Shown: positions 27,651 through 36,739, counted from the first letter of the stretch. The stretch: 64,000 nt of DNA from Bradyrhizobium symbiodeficiens (GCF_002266465.3 NZ_CP029427.2:5148501-5212500), one strand, 5' to 3'. Notes: generated by a model not told the origin, from the sequence alone. Numbers and translations: made by a program.

Positions 27651-28121
27651 ATGCCAGCCATTCAATTTCAGCTCAACGGCGCAGCCACGGCCGTGGATGC
27701 CGATCCCGATCAGACGCTGCTCGACGTGCTGCGCGGCCGGCTCGGTGTCACCGGGGCGCATTTCGGCTGCGGTGCCGGCGAGTGCGGCGCCTGTTACGTC
27801 ATGGTCGACGATCGCGCCATGGCGTCCTGCGACATGCCGATGTGGTCGGTCGCGGACAAGGACGTCGTCACGGTGGAAGGCCTCGGCACGGCGGGCGCAC
27901 CGCATCCGTTGCAACGCGCCTTCATCGCCGAACAGGCGATGCAATGCGGTTATTGCGTATCAGGAATCCTGATCAGCGCGGCGGCGCTGCTGAAGCGCAA
28001 TCCGTCCCCGACGGAGGCGGAGGTCAGGGCGGCACTGGATCGCAATCTGTGCCGCTGCGGGTCGCACAACCGCATGGTCCGCGCCGTCCTGCGTGCGGCC
28101 GCAGAGATGGCGGCATCATGA
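27651..28121 (+). CDS. 2Fe-2S subunit of a xanthine-dehydrogenase-family molybdenum hydroxylase
   Basis: 156 residues from the ATG at 27651 (an in-frame TTG at 27645 is weaker). The first cluster is plant-ferredoxin type, CGAGECGACYVMVDDRAMASC. The second has the Mo-hydroxylase spacing MQCGYCVSGIL...NLCRCGSHNRM. The small subunit moves electrons from the molybdenum centre in the next gene. Its stop overlaps the ATG of the large subunit (ATGA). No FAD subunit gene is present, as in isoquinoline- and nicotinate-type two-subunit enzymes. Confidence 0.88.
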   Translation: MPAIQFQLNGAATAVDADPDQTLLDVLRGRLGVTGAHFGCGAGECGACYVMVDDRAMASCDMPMWSVADKDVVTVEGLGTAGAPHPLQRAFIAEQAMQCGYCVSGILISAAALLKRNPSPTEAEVRAALDRNLCRCGSHNRMVRAVLRAAAEMAAS

Positions 28122-30250
28122 GCACGTTGTCCCCTGCCCCGAAGCTGCCGGTCAGCCTCGTGGCCAATCCCAAGCTGTCGTCTTGGGTGGGATTCACCGA
28201 TGACGGCCGCGTGGCGATCTCGCCCGGCAAGGTCGAGATCGGCCAGGGCATCGTCACGGCGCTGGCGCAGATCGCCGCGGACGAACTCGATGTCGAAATC
28301 GTCAGGATCGAGATGATCCGCGCCTCGACGGCGACCAGCCCAAACGAAGGCGTTACCTCGGGCAGCCTCTCGATCCAGCAGTCCGGCCGCGCGCTGCGCC
28401 AGGTCTGCGCGGAGGTGCGCCAGCGCTTCCTTGCCGTCGCCTCAGAACGCTTTGGAATCGATGCCTCGCGGCTCAATATCGATGACGGCACCATCTCTGG
28501 CCCCGGCAATGTCAGGACAAGTTATTGGGAGCTGATGGACGAGGTCTCGCTCGACCACGACGCCACCGCAGGCCCGACAGCGAAGAGTGCCGCCAGCCGT
28601 ATCATCGCCGGACATTCGGTCCAGCGCGTCGACATTCCCGACAAGGTGTTTGCGCGGCCGCGTTTCATCCACGACCTCGCTCTGCCGGGATTGGCACACG
28701 GACGCGTGCTGCGGCCGGATCTCTCGGGCGCCAGATTGATCGCACTCGATGAGGCGGCTGCGCGCGCGGTCCCCGGCCTCGTTGCGATCGTCCGCGACGG
28801 CGGCTTTGCCGGCGTGGTTGCCGACAACGAGGCGGCGGCGGAAGCCGGACTCAAAGCGCTGCGCAAGGGCGCGACATGGTCGGTCGGCGAGCCGCTGCCC
28901 GACGAAGACGATCTGGCGGGTTTTTTGAAGAGCCAGCCGATCGAGACCACCATTATCGATACCAGGATGGCGGAGCCGGCCCGCAATCCCACCCAAACGC
29001 TCCGCCGGCAATACACCCGCCCCTACATCGCGCATGCCTCGATCGCGCCGTCTTGCGCCGTGGCGCAATGGGACGGCGATCGTGTCCACGTCTGGACGCA
29101 CAGCCAGGGCGTCTACCTGCTGCGCGCCGATCTCGCGATTGTGCTGACGCTGCCGGAAGACCACATCGTCGTCGAGCACATCGAGGGCGCCGGCTGCTAC
29201 GGACACAATGCGGCCGACGACGTCGCGCTCGATGCCGTGTTGCTGGCGAAAGCGGCCAGCGGACGCCCGGTCCGCGTGCAGTGGTCACGCCACGACGAGA
29301 TGTCTCACGCGCCGTTCGGCGCGGCGATGGCCGTCGAGATCGAGGCCGATCTCGACGTGGACCACGAGATCGTCGGCTGGCGCCACGCGATCTGGAGCAA
29401 CGGCCATGCGGCACGGCCCGGACGCGCAGCAAAGCCCGCGCTGCTGGCGGCGAGTGAGATCGCAAATCCCTATCCCCGCATGGTCTCGACCAACCCGCCG
29501 GCTGCGAATGGCGGTGGCGGCGATCGCAACTCCGTCCCGCTCTATGACTTCCCGGCCTGGACCATCACGAGCCACCGGCTGCTGACCATGCCGGTACGGA
29601 CCTCGGCGCTGCGGACGCTGGGCGGACAAGGCAACGTGTTCGCCATCGAATCCCTGCTCGACGAGATCGCAGCGCTGCGCGGTGAAGACCCGATCGCATT
29701 CCGCTTGCGGCACCTGCGCGACGAACGGGCGCGCGATGTCATCAGCGCTGCGGCGCGACGTGCGCAGTGGAAGCCGCAGAAACAGCCCGGCATCGGCCAC
29801 GGCGTCGGCTTTGCCCGCTATAAGAACACGGGGGCCTATTGCGCCGCGATTGCCGAGATCGAGGGCACCGACGACATCCGCGTGAGGCGGCTGACGCTGG
29901 CCGTCGATGTCGGCGAGGCCATCAACCCGGACGGCGTCGTCAACCAGATCGAGGGCGGCGCAATCCAGGCGACCAGCTGGGTGCTGAAGGAACGCGTCCG
30001 CTTCGACCGGTCGCGCATCACATCCACCTCATGGACCGACTATCCGATCCTGACCTTCAGCGAGGTGCCGGCCGTGGATGTCGAGATCATTCAGCGGCCG
30101 GAGATCGAGCCGGTCGGCGCCGGTGAGGCCGCACACGGCCCGGTGACGGCGGCGATCGCCAATGCGGTCTACGATTGCCTCGGCGTGCGCGTGCGCGACC
30201 TGCCGATCACGCGGGACAGGATCATTGGAGCGATGGAGCGTGCGCCTTGA
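28118..30250 (+). CDS. Molybdopterin-binding large subunit of a xanthine-dehydrogenase-family hydroxylase (IorB/NicB-like)
   Basis: 710 residues from the ATG at 28118, which overlaps the small subunit's stop. It begins SWVGFTDDGRVAISPGKVEIGQGIVTAL, typical of the IorB-type large subunit where two domain orders are permuted relative to xanthine dehydrogenase. Later blocks are GAGCYGHNAADDVALDA, RTLGGQGNVFAIES and, near the end, EPVGAGEAAHGPVTAAIANAV, whose GE pair holds the catalytic glutamate beside the molybdenum. It probably hydroxylates a heteroaromatic ring or aldehyde using water as oxygen source. Substrate identity is not deducible. Confidence 0.85.
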   Translation: MSTLSPAPKLPVSLVANPKLSSWVGFTDDGRVAISPGKVEIGQGIVTALAQIAADELDVEIVRIEMIRASTATSPNEGVTSGSLSIQQSGRALRQVCAEVRQRFLAVASERFGIDASRLNIDDGTISGPGNVRTSYWELMDEVSLDHDATAGPTAKSAASRIIAGHSVQRVDIPDKVFARPRFIHDLALPGLAHGRVLRPDLSGARLIALDEAAARAVPGLVAIVRDGGFAGVVADNEAAAEAGLKALRKGATWSVGEPLPDEDDLAGFLKSQPIETTIIDTRMAEPARNPTQTLRRQYTRPYIAHASIAPSCAVAQWDGDRVHVWTHSQGVYLLRADLAIVLTLPEDHIVVEHIEGAGCYGHNAADDVALDAVLLAKAASGRPVRVQWSRHDEMSHAPFGAAMAVEIEADLDVDHEIVGWRHAIWSNGHAARPGRAAKPALLAASEIANPYPRMVSTNPPAANGGGGDRNSVPLYDFPAWTITSHRLLTMPVRTSALRTLGGQGNVFAIESLLDEIAALRGEDPIAFRLRHLRDERARDVISAAARRAQWKPQKQPGIGHGVGFARYKNTGAYCAAIAEIEGTDDIRVRRLTLAVDVGEAINPDGVVNQIEGGAIQATSWVLKERVRFDRSRITSTSWTDYPILTFSEVPAVDVEIIQRPEIEPVGAGEAAHGPVTAAIANAVYDCLGVRVRDLPITRDRIIGAMERAP

Positions 30251-30945
30251 AGACAGTGACCATCTTGAGCGGCGGCGCGGCGCAAGGTCTGGTGCGCGGG
30301 CTCGGCGACGCCTTCAAGGCGCAGACCGGCCTCGGCATCGATGGCGAATTCGGCGCAGTCGGCATCATGGCCGACAAGCTGCGCGCGAGGACACTGGCCG
30401 ATCTCGTGATCCTGACGCAGGCGCTGCTTGCGAAGCTTGCCGAAGAGAAGCTCGTCGTCCCCTTCTCGATCACGGATGTCGGCCGGGTCGAGACCGCGCT
30501 GGCTGTCCGCAGCCGCGATCCCAAGGTGATGGTGAAGACCCAGGGAGATCTGCGCGAGGTGCTGCGCAGTGCCGATGCCATCTACGTCCCCGACACCAAG
30601 GCCTCGACCGCCGGCCAGCATTTCGCAAAAGTGCTGGACCAACTCGGCATCGCCTATGAAGTCGCCTCGCGCCTCAAGATATTTCCGAACGGTGCAACGG
30701 CGATGCGGGAACTCGCGGCATCGACGGCGGCAAGACCGATCGGATGCACGCAGGCGACCGAGATCATCGCGACAGACGGCATTGAACTGTCAGGGGCGCT
30801 GCCGCCCGGCTGCGAACTCCTGACGATGTATACGGCCGGCGTGACCGCGAGCGCAGCGCATCCGAAGGAAGCGGCCGCGCTGATCGCGTTGCTGACCGAC
30901 GCAGATCATAAGGATCTGCGCCAGCGCGCTGGCTTCACCGGCTAG
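30247..30945 (+). CDS. ModA-like substrate-binding domain protein without signal peptide
   Basis: 232 residues from the TTG at 30247, which overlaps the large-subunit stop (TTGA). The fold matches periplasmic molybdate-type binding proteins: VTILSGGAAQGLVRGLGDAFKAQTG at the very N-terminus, LADLVILTQALLAKLAEEK, AVRSRDPKVMVKTQGDL and a final GVTASAAHPKEAAALIALL. Residue 4 already lies in the first beta-strand, so no export signal is present; it should stay in the cytoplasm. Its place as last gene of a molybdenum-hydroxylase operon suggests a role with molybdate or the enzyme's substrate, which is inference. Confidence 0.8.
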   Translation: MKTVTILSGGAAQGLVRGLGDAFKAQTGLGIDGEFGAVGIMADKLRARTLADLVILTQALLAKLAEEKLVVPFSITDVGRVETALAVRSRDPKVMVKTQGDLREVLRSADAIYVPDTKASTAGQHFAKVLDQLGIAYEVASRLKIFPNGATAMRELAASTAARPIGCTQATEIIATDGIELSGALPPGCELLTMYTAGVTASAAHPKEAAALIALLTDADHKDLRQRAGFTG

Positions 30946-30959
30946 ATGCCGATGAGGCC

Positions 30960-31766
30960 CTATTTGTGCAGCTGGGTGAGACCGGTCGGCGGACCGTCGA
31001 CGGCGGTCCAGCCGCCGTCGACGAACAGCGTGCTGCCGCTGACATAGCTCGCGGCGTCCGAGGCGAGATAGGCCACGGCGGTCGCGACCTCGTCGGCGCT
31101 GCTCCAGCGGTTGAACACGGTGTGGCCGGCGTAGAGATTGTAGATGTCGGGCCGCTGCTTGAACGGACCGGTCAGCGCGGTCTCGGCGATGCTCGGCGCG
31201 ATCGCATTGACGCGCACGCCGGCATGGCCGACCTCGGAGGCAAAGCCCTTCACCAGCAGGCCGATTGCCGCCTTGGTGGAGCCGTAGACGCCGAGGCCCG
31301 GCTCGATGGTGACCGCGCGCACCGACGAGCAGGCGATGATGCTGCCGCCCCTTTGCGCGACCATGATGCGGCCGAAAGCCTGGAAGAACCACACCGTGCC
31401 CTTGACGTTGAGGTTGAGGACGCGGTCGAGATCCTCCTCGGTGTAGTCGAGGATGGTCTTGCGGATGTTGAGCCCGGGCGTCGTCACGGCGATGTCGAGC
31501 CGGGGAAATTTCTGCATCACCGTTTTGGCCAGCGCATTGACGTCCGCAGCGCTCGCGGCGTCACAGCCGGCTGCTTCCGCCCAGCCGCCCTTGTCGCGAA
31601 TGCCGGCGGCGGTTGCCTCCGCGGCGTCAAGCGCGCGATCGGCGCAGACGATTCGGGCCCCGAGCCCAGCCAGCGCCTCGGCCGACGATTTACCGATGCC
31701 GGATGCGGCGCCGAGCACCACGGCCGTCTTGCCGGTGAGATCAAAGAGCTTGCGATAGTCAGTCAC
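30960..31766 (-). CDS. Short-chain dehydrogenase/reductase
   Basis: 268 residues of the classical type. The GTG at 31766 follows an AGGAGA ribosome-binding site. NAD(P)-binding is by AVVLGAASGIGKSSA, the substrate side has a Ser in SIIACSSVRA and the catalytic YGSTK pair, and the tail VSGSTLFVDGGWTAVDG is standard. The pyridine-specificity acid D in CADRALDA suggests NAD. It lies 21 bases downstream of the TRAP transporter's last gene and probably oxidises or reduces the transported compound. The specific substrate is not deducible. Confidence 0.86.
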   Translation of the reverse strand: MTDYRKLFDLTGKTAVVLGAASGIGKSSAEALAGLGARIVCADRALDAAEATAAGIRDKGGWAEAAGCDAASAADVNALAKTVMQKFPRLDIAVTTPGLNIRKTILDYTEEDLDRVLNLNVKGTVWFFQAFGRIMVAQRGGSIIACSSVRAVTIEPGLGVYGSTKAAIGLLVKGFASEVGHAGVRVNAIAPSIAETALTGPFKQRPDIYNLYAGHTVFNRWSSADEVATAVAYLASDAASYVSGSTLFVDGGWTAVDGPPTGLTQLHK

Positions 31767-31787
31767 TGATGGCTTCTCCTGTAGCTG

Positions 31788-33080
31788 CTAGCCCTTGTAA
31801 CCCATCAGCAGGCGCGGCAGCCACAGCGAGAATGCGGGGACGTAAGTCACGAACATCAGGGCTGCGATCAGCGCGGTGTAGAACGGCAGGATGGTGCGCA
31901 TCACCGCGCCCACCGAGATTCCGCCGATGGCGCAGCCTACGAACTGGGTGGTTCCGACCGGCGGGGTGTTGAGCCCGAGGGCACAGTTGATCAGCATCAG
32001 CATGCCGAACTGCACCGGATCCATGCCCGCCTTCATCGCGATCGGCAGGAAGATCGGCGTGCAGATCAGGATCGTCGCCGCCATGTCCATGAAGGTGCCG
32101 AGCACGAACAGGATGACGTTGATGAGCAGGAAGATGACCCAGGGCTGCGTCGAGACCTTGCCCATCAAGTTGCCGGCGAGATCAGCCACCTCGTAGAGCC
32201 CCATCAGATACTGGAACATGGTGGAGACGCCGATCAACAGCAGCACCACGCCCGTCGTCTTCACCGCCTTGGCGGCGGCATGCAGGAAGTTGCTCCAGGT
32301 CATGGTGCGGTAGATGAAGAACGTCAGCAGCATCGTATAGGTGACCGCGACGGCTGCGGATTCAGTTGCCGTGAAGACCCCGGACAGGATGCCCGTCAGG
32401 ATGATGCCGACGATCAGAAGGCCGGGCAGGGCCGCCGCGAGCGAGCGGAAAACCTCGGCCCAGCCCGGAAACTTGCCGGCCGGATAGCCTCGCTTCACCG
32501 CAACGCCGTAAGCGGCGACCAGCATGCACGCCATCAGCACGATCGCCGGCAAAAGGCCGGCGGCGATCAGCGCGCCGATCGAGACCTTGCCGCCGGCGGC
32601 CAGGGCATAAATGATCATGTTGTGGCTGGTCGGCATCAGGGCGCCCACCAGCGAGGCATGGGTTGTGACGTTGACGGCGTAGTCGGTGTCGAACCCCTCC
32701 TTTTTCATCATCGGGATCATCACCGCGCCCATCGCCGACACGTCGGCCACGGGCGAGCCGGAGACGCCGCCGAACAGCGTGCAGGCGACCACGTTCGACA
32801 TGCCGAGCCCGCCGCGGATGTGCCCGACGAGATTCTTGGCGAGCTGCACGATCTTGTCGGCGACGCCGCCATGCAGCATCAGCTCACCGCTGAAGACGAA
32901 GAACGGGATGGCAAGGAACGAGAAGATGTTCATTCCCGACATCATCTGCTGGAAGATGACGGCGACCGGCAGACCCTCGTAGAGGATGGTGCAGATCGCC
33001 GAGAGGCCGATCGCGAAGGCGACGGGGACGCCGAGGATCAGAAAGCCGAAGAAGGAAGCCCCGAGAATGATCAGTTCCAT
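31788..33080 (-). CDS. dctM: TRAP transporter large permease DctM
   Basis: 430 residues with 11-13 hydrophobic segments, the DctM-type ion-driven permease. Marks: GVPVAFAIGLSAICTILYEG, the conserved FFVFSGELMLHGGVADKIV and GGVSGSPVADVSAMGAVMIPMM, and LGLNTPPVGTTQFVGCAIGGIS near the end. Its start overlaps the DctQ gene's end by 10 bases. The gene order on the minus strand is dctP, dctQ, dctM, then the short-chain dehydrogenase, a transport-catabolism unit. Confidence 0.92.
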   Translation of the reverse strand: MELIILGASFFGFLILGVPVAFAIGLSAICTILYEGLPVAVIFQQMMSGMNIFSFLAIPFFVFSGELMLHGGVADKIVQLAKNLVGHIRGGLGMSNVVACTLFGGVSGSPVADVSAMGAVMIPMMKKEGFDTDYAVNVTTHASLVGALMPTSHNMIIYALAAGGKVSIGALIAAGLLPAIVLMACMLVAAYGVAVKRGYPAGKFPGWAEVFRSLAAALPGLLIVGIILTGILSGVFTATESAAVAVTYTMLLTFFIYRTMTWSNFLHAAAKAVKTTGVVLLLIGVSTMFQYLMGLYEVADLAGNLMGKVSTQPWVIFLLINVILFVLGTFMDMAATILICTPIFLPIAMKAGMDPVQFGMLMLINCALGLNTPPVGTTQFVGCAIGGISVGAVMRTILPFYTALIAALMFVTYVPAFSLWLPRLLMGYKG

Positions 33081-33625
33081 GAGGGAACAACCTCTTCGCC
33101 GCGCAGCACAGCAATGATGTGCTCGATTGAAAAGGAGACGATCAGGACGCCGGAGGCGATCAACGGGACGTAGCGGACGACCTCGGGAAGGCCGAGATTG
33201 GGGATCTTCACGGTCCCGACGGATGCGCCGAGAATCCAGCCGTTATAGGCCATCGCGACGCCAAACGCGGCCACCAGGACGTGGATGATGAGCTCGATTT
33301 TCTCTCGCGCGTGATCGGGCAGCATCACCAGCAGGCTGTCCATGCCGATGTGTCCGGCATCGCGTACGCCGACGGCGGCGCCGATCAGCGTGACATACAG
33401 GATGAGAACCAGCGCAAGGTTCTCCGTCCAGGTCGGGCTCGAATTGAGCACGTACCGGCCGAACACCTGGTAGAATACGACGGTGACGATGAGGAGCAGT
33501 CCGCTCACGGACAGATACATGCCCGCACGCGCGACGACGGCATTGACGCTTGACAGCAAGCCGGTCGCCGGGCGTGCGGCGGCGACCGCCCCCTGCTCGT
33601 GGTCTGCGACGTGTGGATCTGTCAT
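33071..33625 (-). CDS. dctQ: TRAP transporter small permease DctQ
   Basis: 184 residues. After a ~25-residue cytoplasmic leader it has four hydrophobic segments in DctQ order: GMYLSVSGLLLIVTVVFYQVFGRYV, ENLALVLILYVTLIGAAVGVRD with the family's glycine-rich AAxGxR, the VLVAAFGVAMAYNGWILGA region and the last LIASGVLIVSFSIEHII. It bridges the receptor and the large permease. The ATG is at 33625; a 66-base gap separates it from dctP. Confidence 0.9.
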   Translation of the reverse strand: MTDPHVADHEQGAVAAARPATGLLSSVNAVVARAGMYLSVSGLLLIVTVVFYQVFGRYVLNSSPTWTENLALVLILYVTLIGAAVGVRDAGHIGMDSLLVMLPDHAREKIELIIHVLVAAFGVAMAYNGWILGASVGTVKIPNLGLPEVVRYVPLIASGVLIVSFSIEHIIAVLRGEEVVPSWN

Positions 33626-33691
33626 TCCCGCGACTCCTTGCGAGCGGCCCGGTGCCGCCTCCGTGGCGACGCCGGACCCGACGCCGTGGTC

Positions 33692-34663
33692 CTACTTCGT
33701 GTCCTGGATACGCTTGACGAGGCACTGCAGCTTCTCGTCGCCGGCGAACTTCTGATACACCGGCTTCATCGCGTCGACGAACTCCTGCTTGTTGGCGATC
33801 GTGACGACCTGAACGCCGGCGGCCTCGACCGTCTTGCGGGACGCCTGCTCGCGCTCGTCCCAGAGCTTGCGCATGACCGGCACCGATTCCTTGGCCGCTT
33901 TGCGGATGATGGCCTGATCCTCCTTGCTCAGCGTGTCCCAGACCTTCTTGGACATCACCAGAACTTCGGGCGCCAGGGAGTGCTCGGTGATGTTGTAGAA
34001 CTTGGCGGCCTCGAAATGGCGCGACGACTCATAGGAGGGCCAGTTGTTCTCGGCGGCATCGACCAGGCCGGTCTTGAGCGCGGTATAGACCTCGCCATAC
34101 GGCATCGGCGTCGGGTTGGCGCCAAGGCTCTGGATCATGCCGACCCACAAATCGGACTGCTGGACGCGAATCTTGAGGCCCTTCAGGTCCGCGAGCGACT
34201 TTACCGGCGCCTTGACGGTGTAAATGGACCGGGCCCCGCTATCGTAATAGGCAAGCCCGACCAATCCAGCGGGCTCCATGGCCGCCAGGATCTCATCGCC
34301 GATCGGCCCGTCGAGGACAGTGCGCATGTGCTGTGTGTCCCGGAAGACGAACGGCAGGCACAATGCGATGGTTTCCGGCACGAAATTATTGAGCGGCGAC
34401 GCGTTGATCCGCATCATGTCGAGCGCGCCGATCTTGAGTTGCTCGATGGTGTCCTTTTCGGAGCCCAGGGCTCCGTTCGGAAACACCTTTACGCCGAGCT
34501 TGCCGCCGCTCGCCGTCGCGAGCTGCTTGCCCATGAACTTGACGGCCTCGACGGTCGGATAATCTGCGGGATGGATGTCGGCGGAGCGGAAGTCGCGTGC
34601 GGTCGCCAGTGGCGCTGAGAGCACCAATGCAACGGCTGCGGTGATACCGGTGAGTGTCTTCAT
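33692..34663 (-). CDS. dctP: TRAP transporter substrate-binding protein DctP
   Basis: 323 residues from the ATG at 34663, which has an AGGAGG 9 bases upstream. Signal peptide TLTGITAAVALVLSAPLATA precedes RDFRSADIHP. Family blocks: VKVFPNGALGSEKDTIEQLKIGALDMM, FRDTQHMRTVLDG, LKGLKIRVQQSDLWVGMIQSLGANPTPMPYGEVYTALKTGLVDAAENN with the carboxylate-binding arginine in the KIRVQQ strand. The ligand is presumably an organic acid. The gene's upstream region carries a 31-base palindrome shared with the divergent hydrolase gene. Confidence 0.92.
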   Translation of the reverse strand: MKTLTGITAAVALVLSAPLATARDFRSADIHPADYPTVEAVKFMGKQLATASGGKLGVKVFPNGALGSEKDTIEQLKIGALDMMRINASPLNNFVPETIALCLPFVFRDTQHMRTVLDGPIGDEILAAMEPAGLVGLAYYDSGARSIYTVKAPVKSLADLKGLKIRVQQSDLWVGMIQSLGANPTPMPYGEVYTALKTGLVDAAENNWPSYESSRHFEAAKFYNITEHSLAPEVLVMSKKVWDTLSKEDQAIIRKAAKESVPVMRKLWDEREQASRKTVEAAGVQVVTIANKQEFVDAMKPVYQKFAGDEKLQCLVKRIQDTK

Positions 34664-34800
34664 CTGGGCTTCCTCCTGGTTGATTATGTCGTTGTCGGCA
34701 GGCTGCAGGCCGCCTTGGGTCGCCCCCCCTTCAGGTGTGAAGTCAAGCGCCAATGTCGTCCCTAGGGCGCGTGGCATTCCATGTCCAAGCCAAATCCGGC

Positions 34801-34831
34801 ATTGATCGATGCAGCAGTTGCATCGATCAAT
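34801..34831. promoter_or_regulatory. 31-bp perfect palindrome, candidate operator
   Basis: attgatcgatgca and tgcatcgatcaat are perfect 13-base reverse complements around a 5-base centre. The site lies 125 bases before the hydrolase start and 138 before dctP, in the only divergent gap of this module, so it could control both. There is no T-run and no regulator gene adjacent. Confidence 0.6.
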
Positions 34832-34955
34832 CTGGCGCAATTCGCGCCATTGCGGAAGACGGCGGGACGGCTTGCGTCGCCAGTACATGACTTGACGCGA
34901 CCAAGAGAGGCCCCTCAAGATGTCCGAAACAGCGGACTATCTCGAAGGAATACCC

Positions 34956-35732
34956 ATGCCGCGGAAGCTGATCGATATCTCGGTCCCGCTCAGAAACGAC
35001 GTGACGGCCGATCCGCCCGGCAATCACCCGACCATCCAGTACATCGATCACCAGCAGGGCCTGCCGCGCATGCTGCAGTTTTTCGACGGCCTCGAGGCGG
35101 AGGATTTGCCTGACGGACAGGGCTGGGCCGTCGAGCAGGTTTCGCTGTCGACCCATAACGGCACGCATCTCGATGCACCCTGGCACTTCCATCCGACCAT
35201 GAACCGCGGCGAGCGGTCATGGACGATCGACGAGGTGCCGCTGGAATGGTGCCTCCAGCCCGGCGTGAAGCTCGACTTCCGGCATCTGCCCGACGGCTAC
35301 GTGGCAAGCGCCGACGACATCGAGAAGGAGCTGAAGCGCATCGGGCACACGCTGTCGCCGCTGGAGATCGTGGTCGTCAACACCAGCGCCGGCGCCAAAT
35401 TCGGTCAGGCCGACTACGTCAATTCCGGCTGCGGCATGGGCTATGAGGCCACCATGTATCTGCTCGAACGCGGCGTGCGGCTGACCGGCACCGACGGCTG
35501 GAGCTGGGACGCGCCGTTCTTCTACACCGCGAAGAAATACGCCGAAACAAAAGACGCCGGCCTGATCTGGGAGGGGCACAAGGCGGGACGGCACATCGGC
35601 TATTGCCATCTGGAGAAACTGCACAATCTCGACCAGCTGCCCTCGACCGGCTTCACCGTCTCATGCTTTCCGGTGAAGGTCGAACGCGCCTCGGCGGGCT
35701 GGACCCGCGCGGTCGCCATCATCGACAGTTAG
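34956..35732 (+). CDS. Cyclase/kynurenine-formamidase-like metal-dependent hydrolase
   Basis: 258 residues from the ATG at 34956, chosen for its AAGGA site 6 bases upstream; an ATG at 34920 would add 12 residues. The family metal motif appears as VSLSTHNGTHLDAPWHFHP (HxGTHxDxPxH), with KLIDISVPLRNDV at the start and VVVNTSAGA near the middle. Enzymes of this family (PF04199) hydrolyse amides or esters such as formylkynurenine, or act as cyclases. Divergent from the TRAP operon with which it shares a palindrome, so it probably acts on an imported compound. Confidence 0.88.
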   Translation: MPRKLIDISVPLRNDVTADPPGNHPTIQYIDHQQGLPRMLQFFDGLEAEDLPDGQGWAVEQVSLSTHNGTHLDAPWHFHPTMNRGERSWTIDEVPLEWCLQPGVKLDFRHLPDGYVASADDIEKELKRIGHTLSPLEIVVVNTSAGAKFGQADYVNSGCGMGYEATMYLLERGVRLTGTDGWSWDAPFFYTAKKYAETKDAGLIWEGHKAGRHIGYCHLEKLHNLDQLPSTGFTVSCFPVKVERASAGWTRAVAIIDS

Positions 35733-35742
35733 GCAGACGCCG

Positions 35743-36471
35743 TCACCCGCCGTCTAGGCCGCTCTCGGCGAGTTCGCGCAGCGCGTCGGTATCGAGCACG
35801 ACGATGGCGCCGTGCTCGAGGCGAACCCAGTTGCGGCCGGCCCAGGCGCGCAATTGCTTGTTGATGCTCTCGCGCGTCATCCCCACCATCTCGCTGATCT
35901 CCTGCTGCGTGATGGCGAGCGTGCCGCTGCCGGAGTCGAACTTGCGCTCCTCGGTGAGGCCGAGCAGTGCGCTCGCCAGCCGGCCCGGCAGATTCTGGAG
36001 GATGACCTGCTCGACCTGCTGGCTGGTCCAGCGCAGACGCGCGCAGAGCAGCTCGATGAATTTCATCGCCAGCGCCGGCTGGCTCTTCACGAACGGCAGG
36101 AAGTCCCGGCGATCGATGATGTATAGTTCGCAATTGGTGTTGGCGGTCGCATCGGCCGACCGGGGAGCGCCGTCGAGCACCGCGATCTCGCCGAAGATCT
36201 CGCCGGGACCGATCAGGTTGAGAATCGCGTTCCGCCCATCGGGCGACGAGGAGGAAATCTTCACTGTCCCCGTGATCACCGCGAACAGGTTGTTGCCGGG
36301 ATCGCCCTTGGCAGCGATCGTCGCGCCGCGCTTCACGGTGGTGTGCTTGGCGTAGCGGCAGAGCTGATCAAGCGCTTCCGGCTCCAGATCCGCGAAGATC
36401 GGGTGCTTGCGCAGGACCGATAGTTTGTTGCCCGCCGACTGTCGGGGATCGCCGGTCTTGTCCTGAGGCAC
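35743..36471 (-). CDS. Crp/Fnr-family transcriptional regulator (no Fe-S cysteines)
   Basis: 242 residues from the GTG at 36471, 10 bases after AGGAG. N-terminal cyclic-nucleotide-type beta-barrel (IFADLEPEALDQLCRYAKH, KGDPGNNLFAVITGTVKISS, GEIFGEIAVLDGAPRSADATA) and C-terminal HTH (LAITQQEISEMVGMTRESINKQLRAW). It lacks the N-terminal cysteine cluster of the second Crp/Fnr protein nearby. The recognition helix reads RESINK, unlike FNR's ExxSR. It is convergent with the hydrolase gene and stands at the edge of the FNR-box region. The effector is unknown. Confidence 0.87.
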   Translation of the reverse strand: MPQDKTGDPRQSAGNKLSVLRKHPIFADLEPEALDQLCRYAKHTTVKRGATIAAKGDPGNNLFAVITGTVKISSSSPDGRNAILNLIGPGEIFGEIAVLDGAPRSADATANTNCELYIIDRRDFLPFVKSQPALAMKFIELLCARLRWTSQQVEQVILQNLPGRLASALLGLTEERKFDSGSGTLAITQQEISEMVGMTRESINKQLRAWAGRNWVRLEHGAIVVLDTDALRELAESGLDGG

Positions 36472-36739
36472 GCCGCGGGGCTCCTAAGACTACGAGGCAC
36501 TGGGGTTCCTGCGTAGTCAACGTTATCAGGCTTTTCAACCGGAAAGCACACACGCGATTTGTGGCAAATGCCGTGAAAACGACGCGGTCACGCTGAAAGC
36601 TTGCATCCGAAGGATGCGTCGATGTGCTGGATCGATGCAGAGTTGCAGTCAACGCAAGCGCAATTGCGTTGAGGCGCTGGCCAACAACGAATGCGGCCGG
36701 ACCAAGCGTTGGGCCAAACTGACCAGGGGCGCGGAAATT
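36472..36739. other. Upstream region of Crp/Fnr gene
   Basis: 268 bases separating the regulator start from the end of the small membrane peptide gene. I see no further gene. The only clear structure is the inverted repeat at 36649-36672. There is no TTGA-N6-TCAA box within it that I can find. Confidence 0.5.
36649..36672. promoter_or_regulatory. Inverted repeat upstream of the Crp/Fnr gene
   Basis: tcaacgcaa and ttgcgttga pair over 9 bases with a 6-base centre, about 180 bases before the GTG of the regulator. The location suggests a binding site for another protein, or for the regulator itself. Confidence 0.45.

Noticed and set aside
34801..34831. Palindrome as an FNR box
   Set aside because: Its TTGAT and ATCAA ends are 19 bases apart rather than 4, so it does not fit FNR or FixK spacing.
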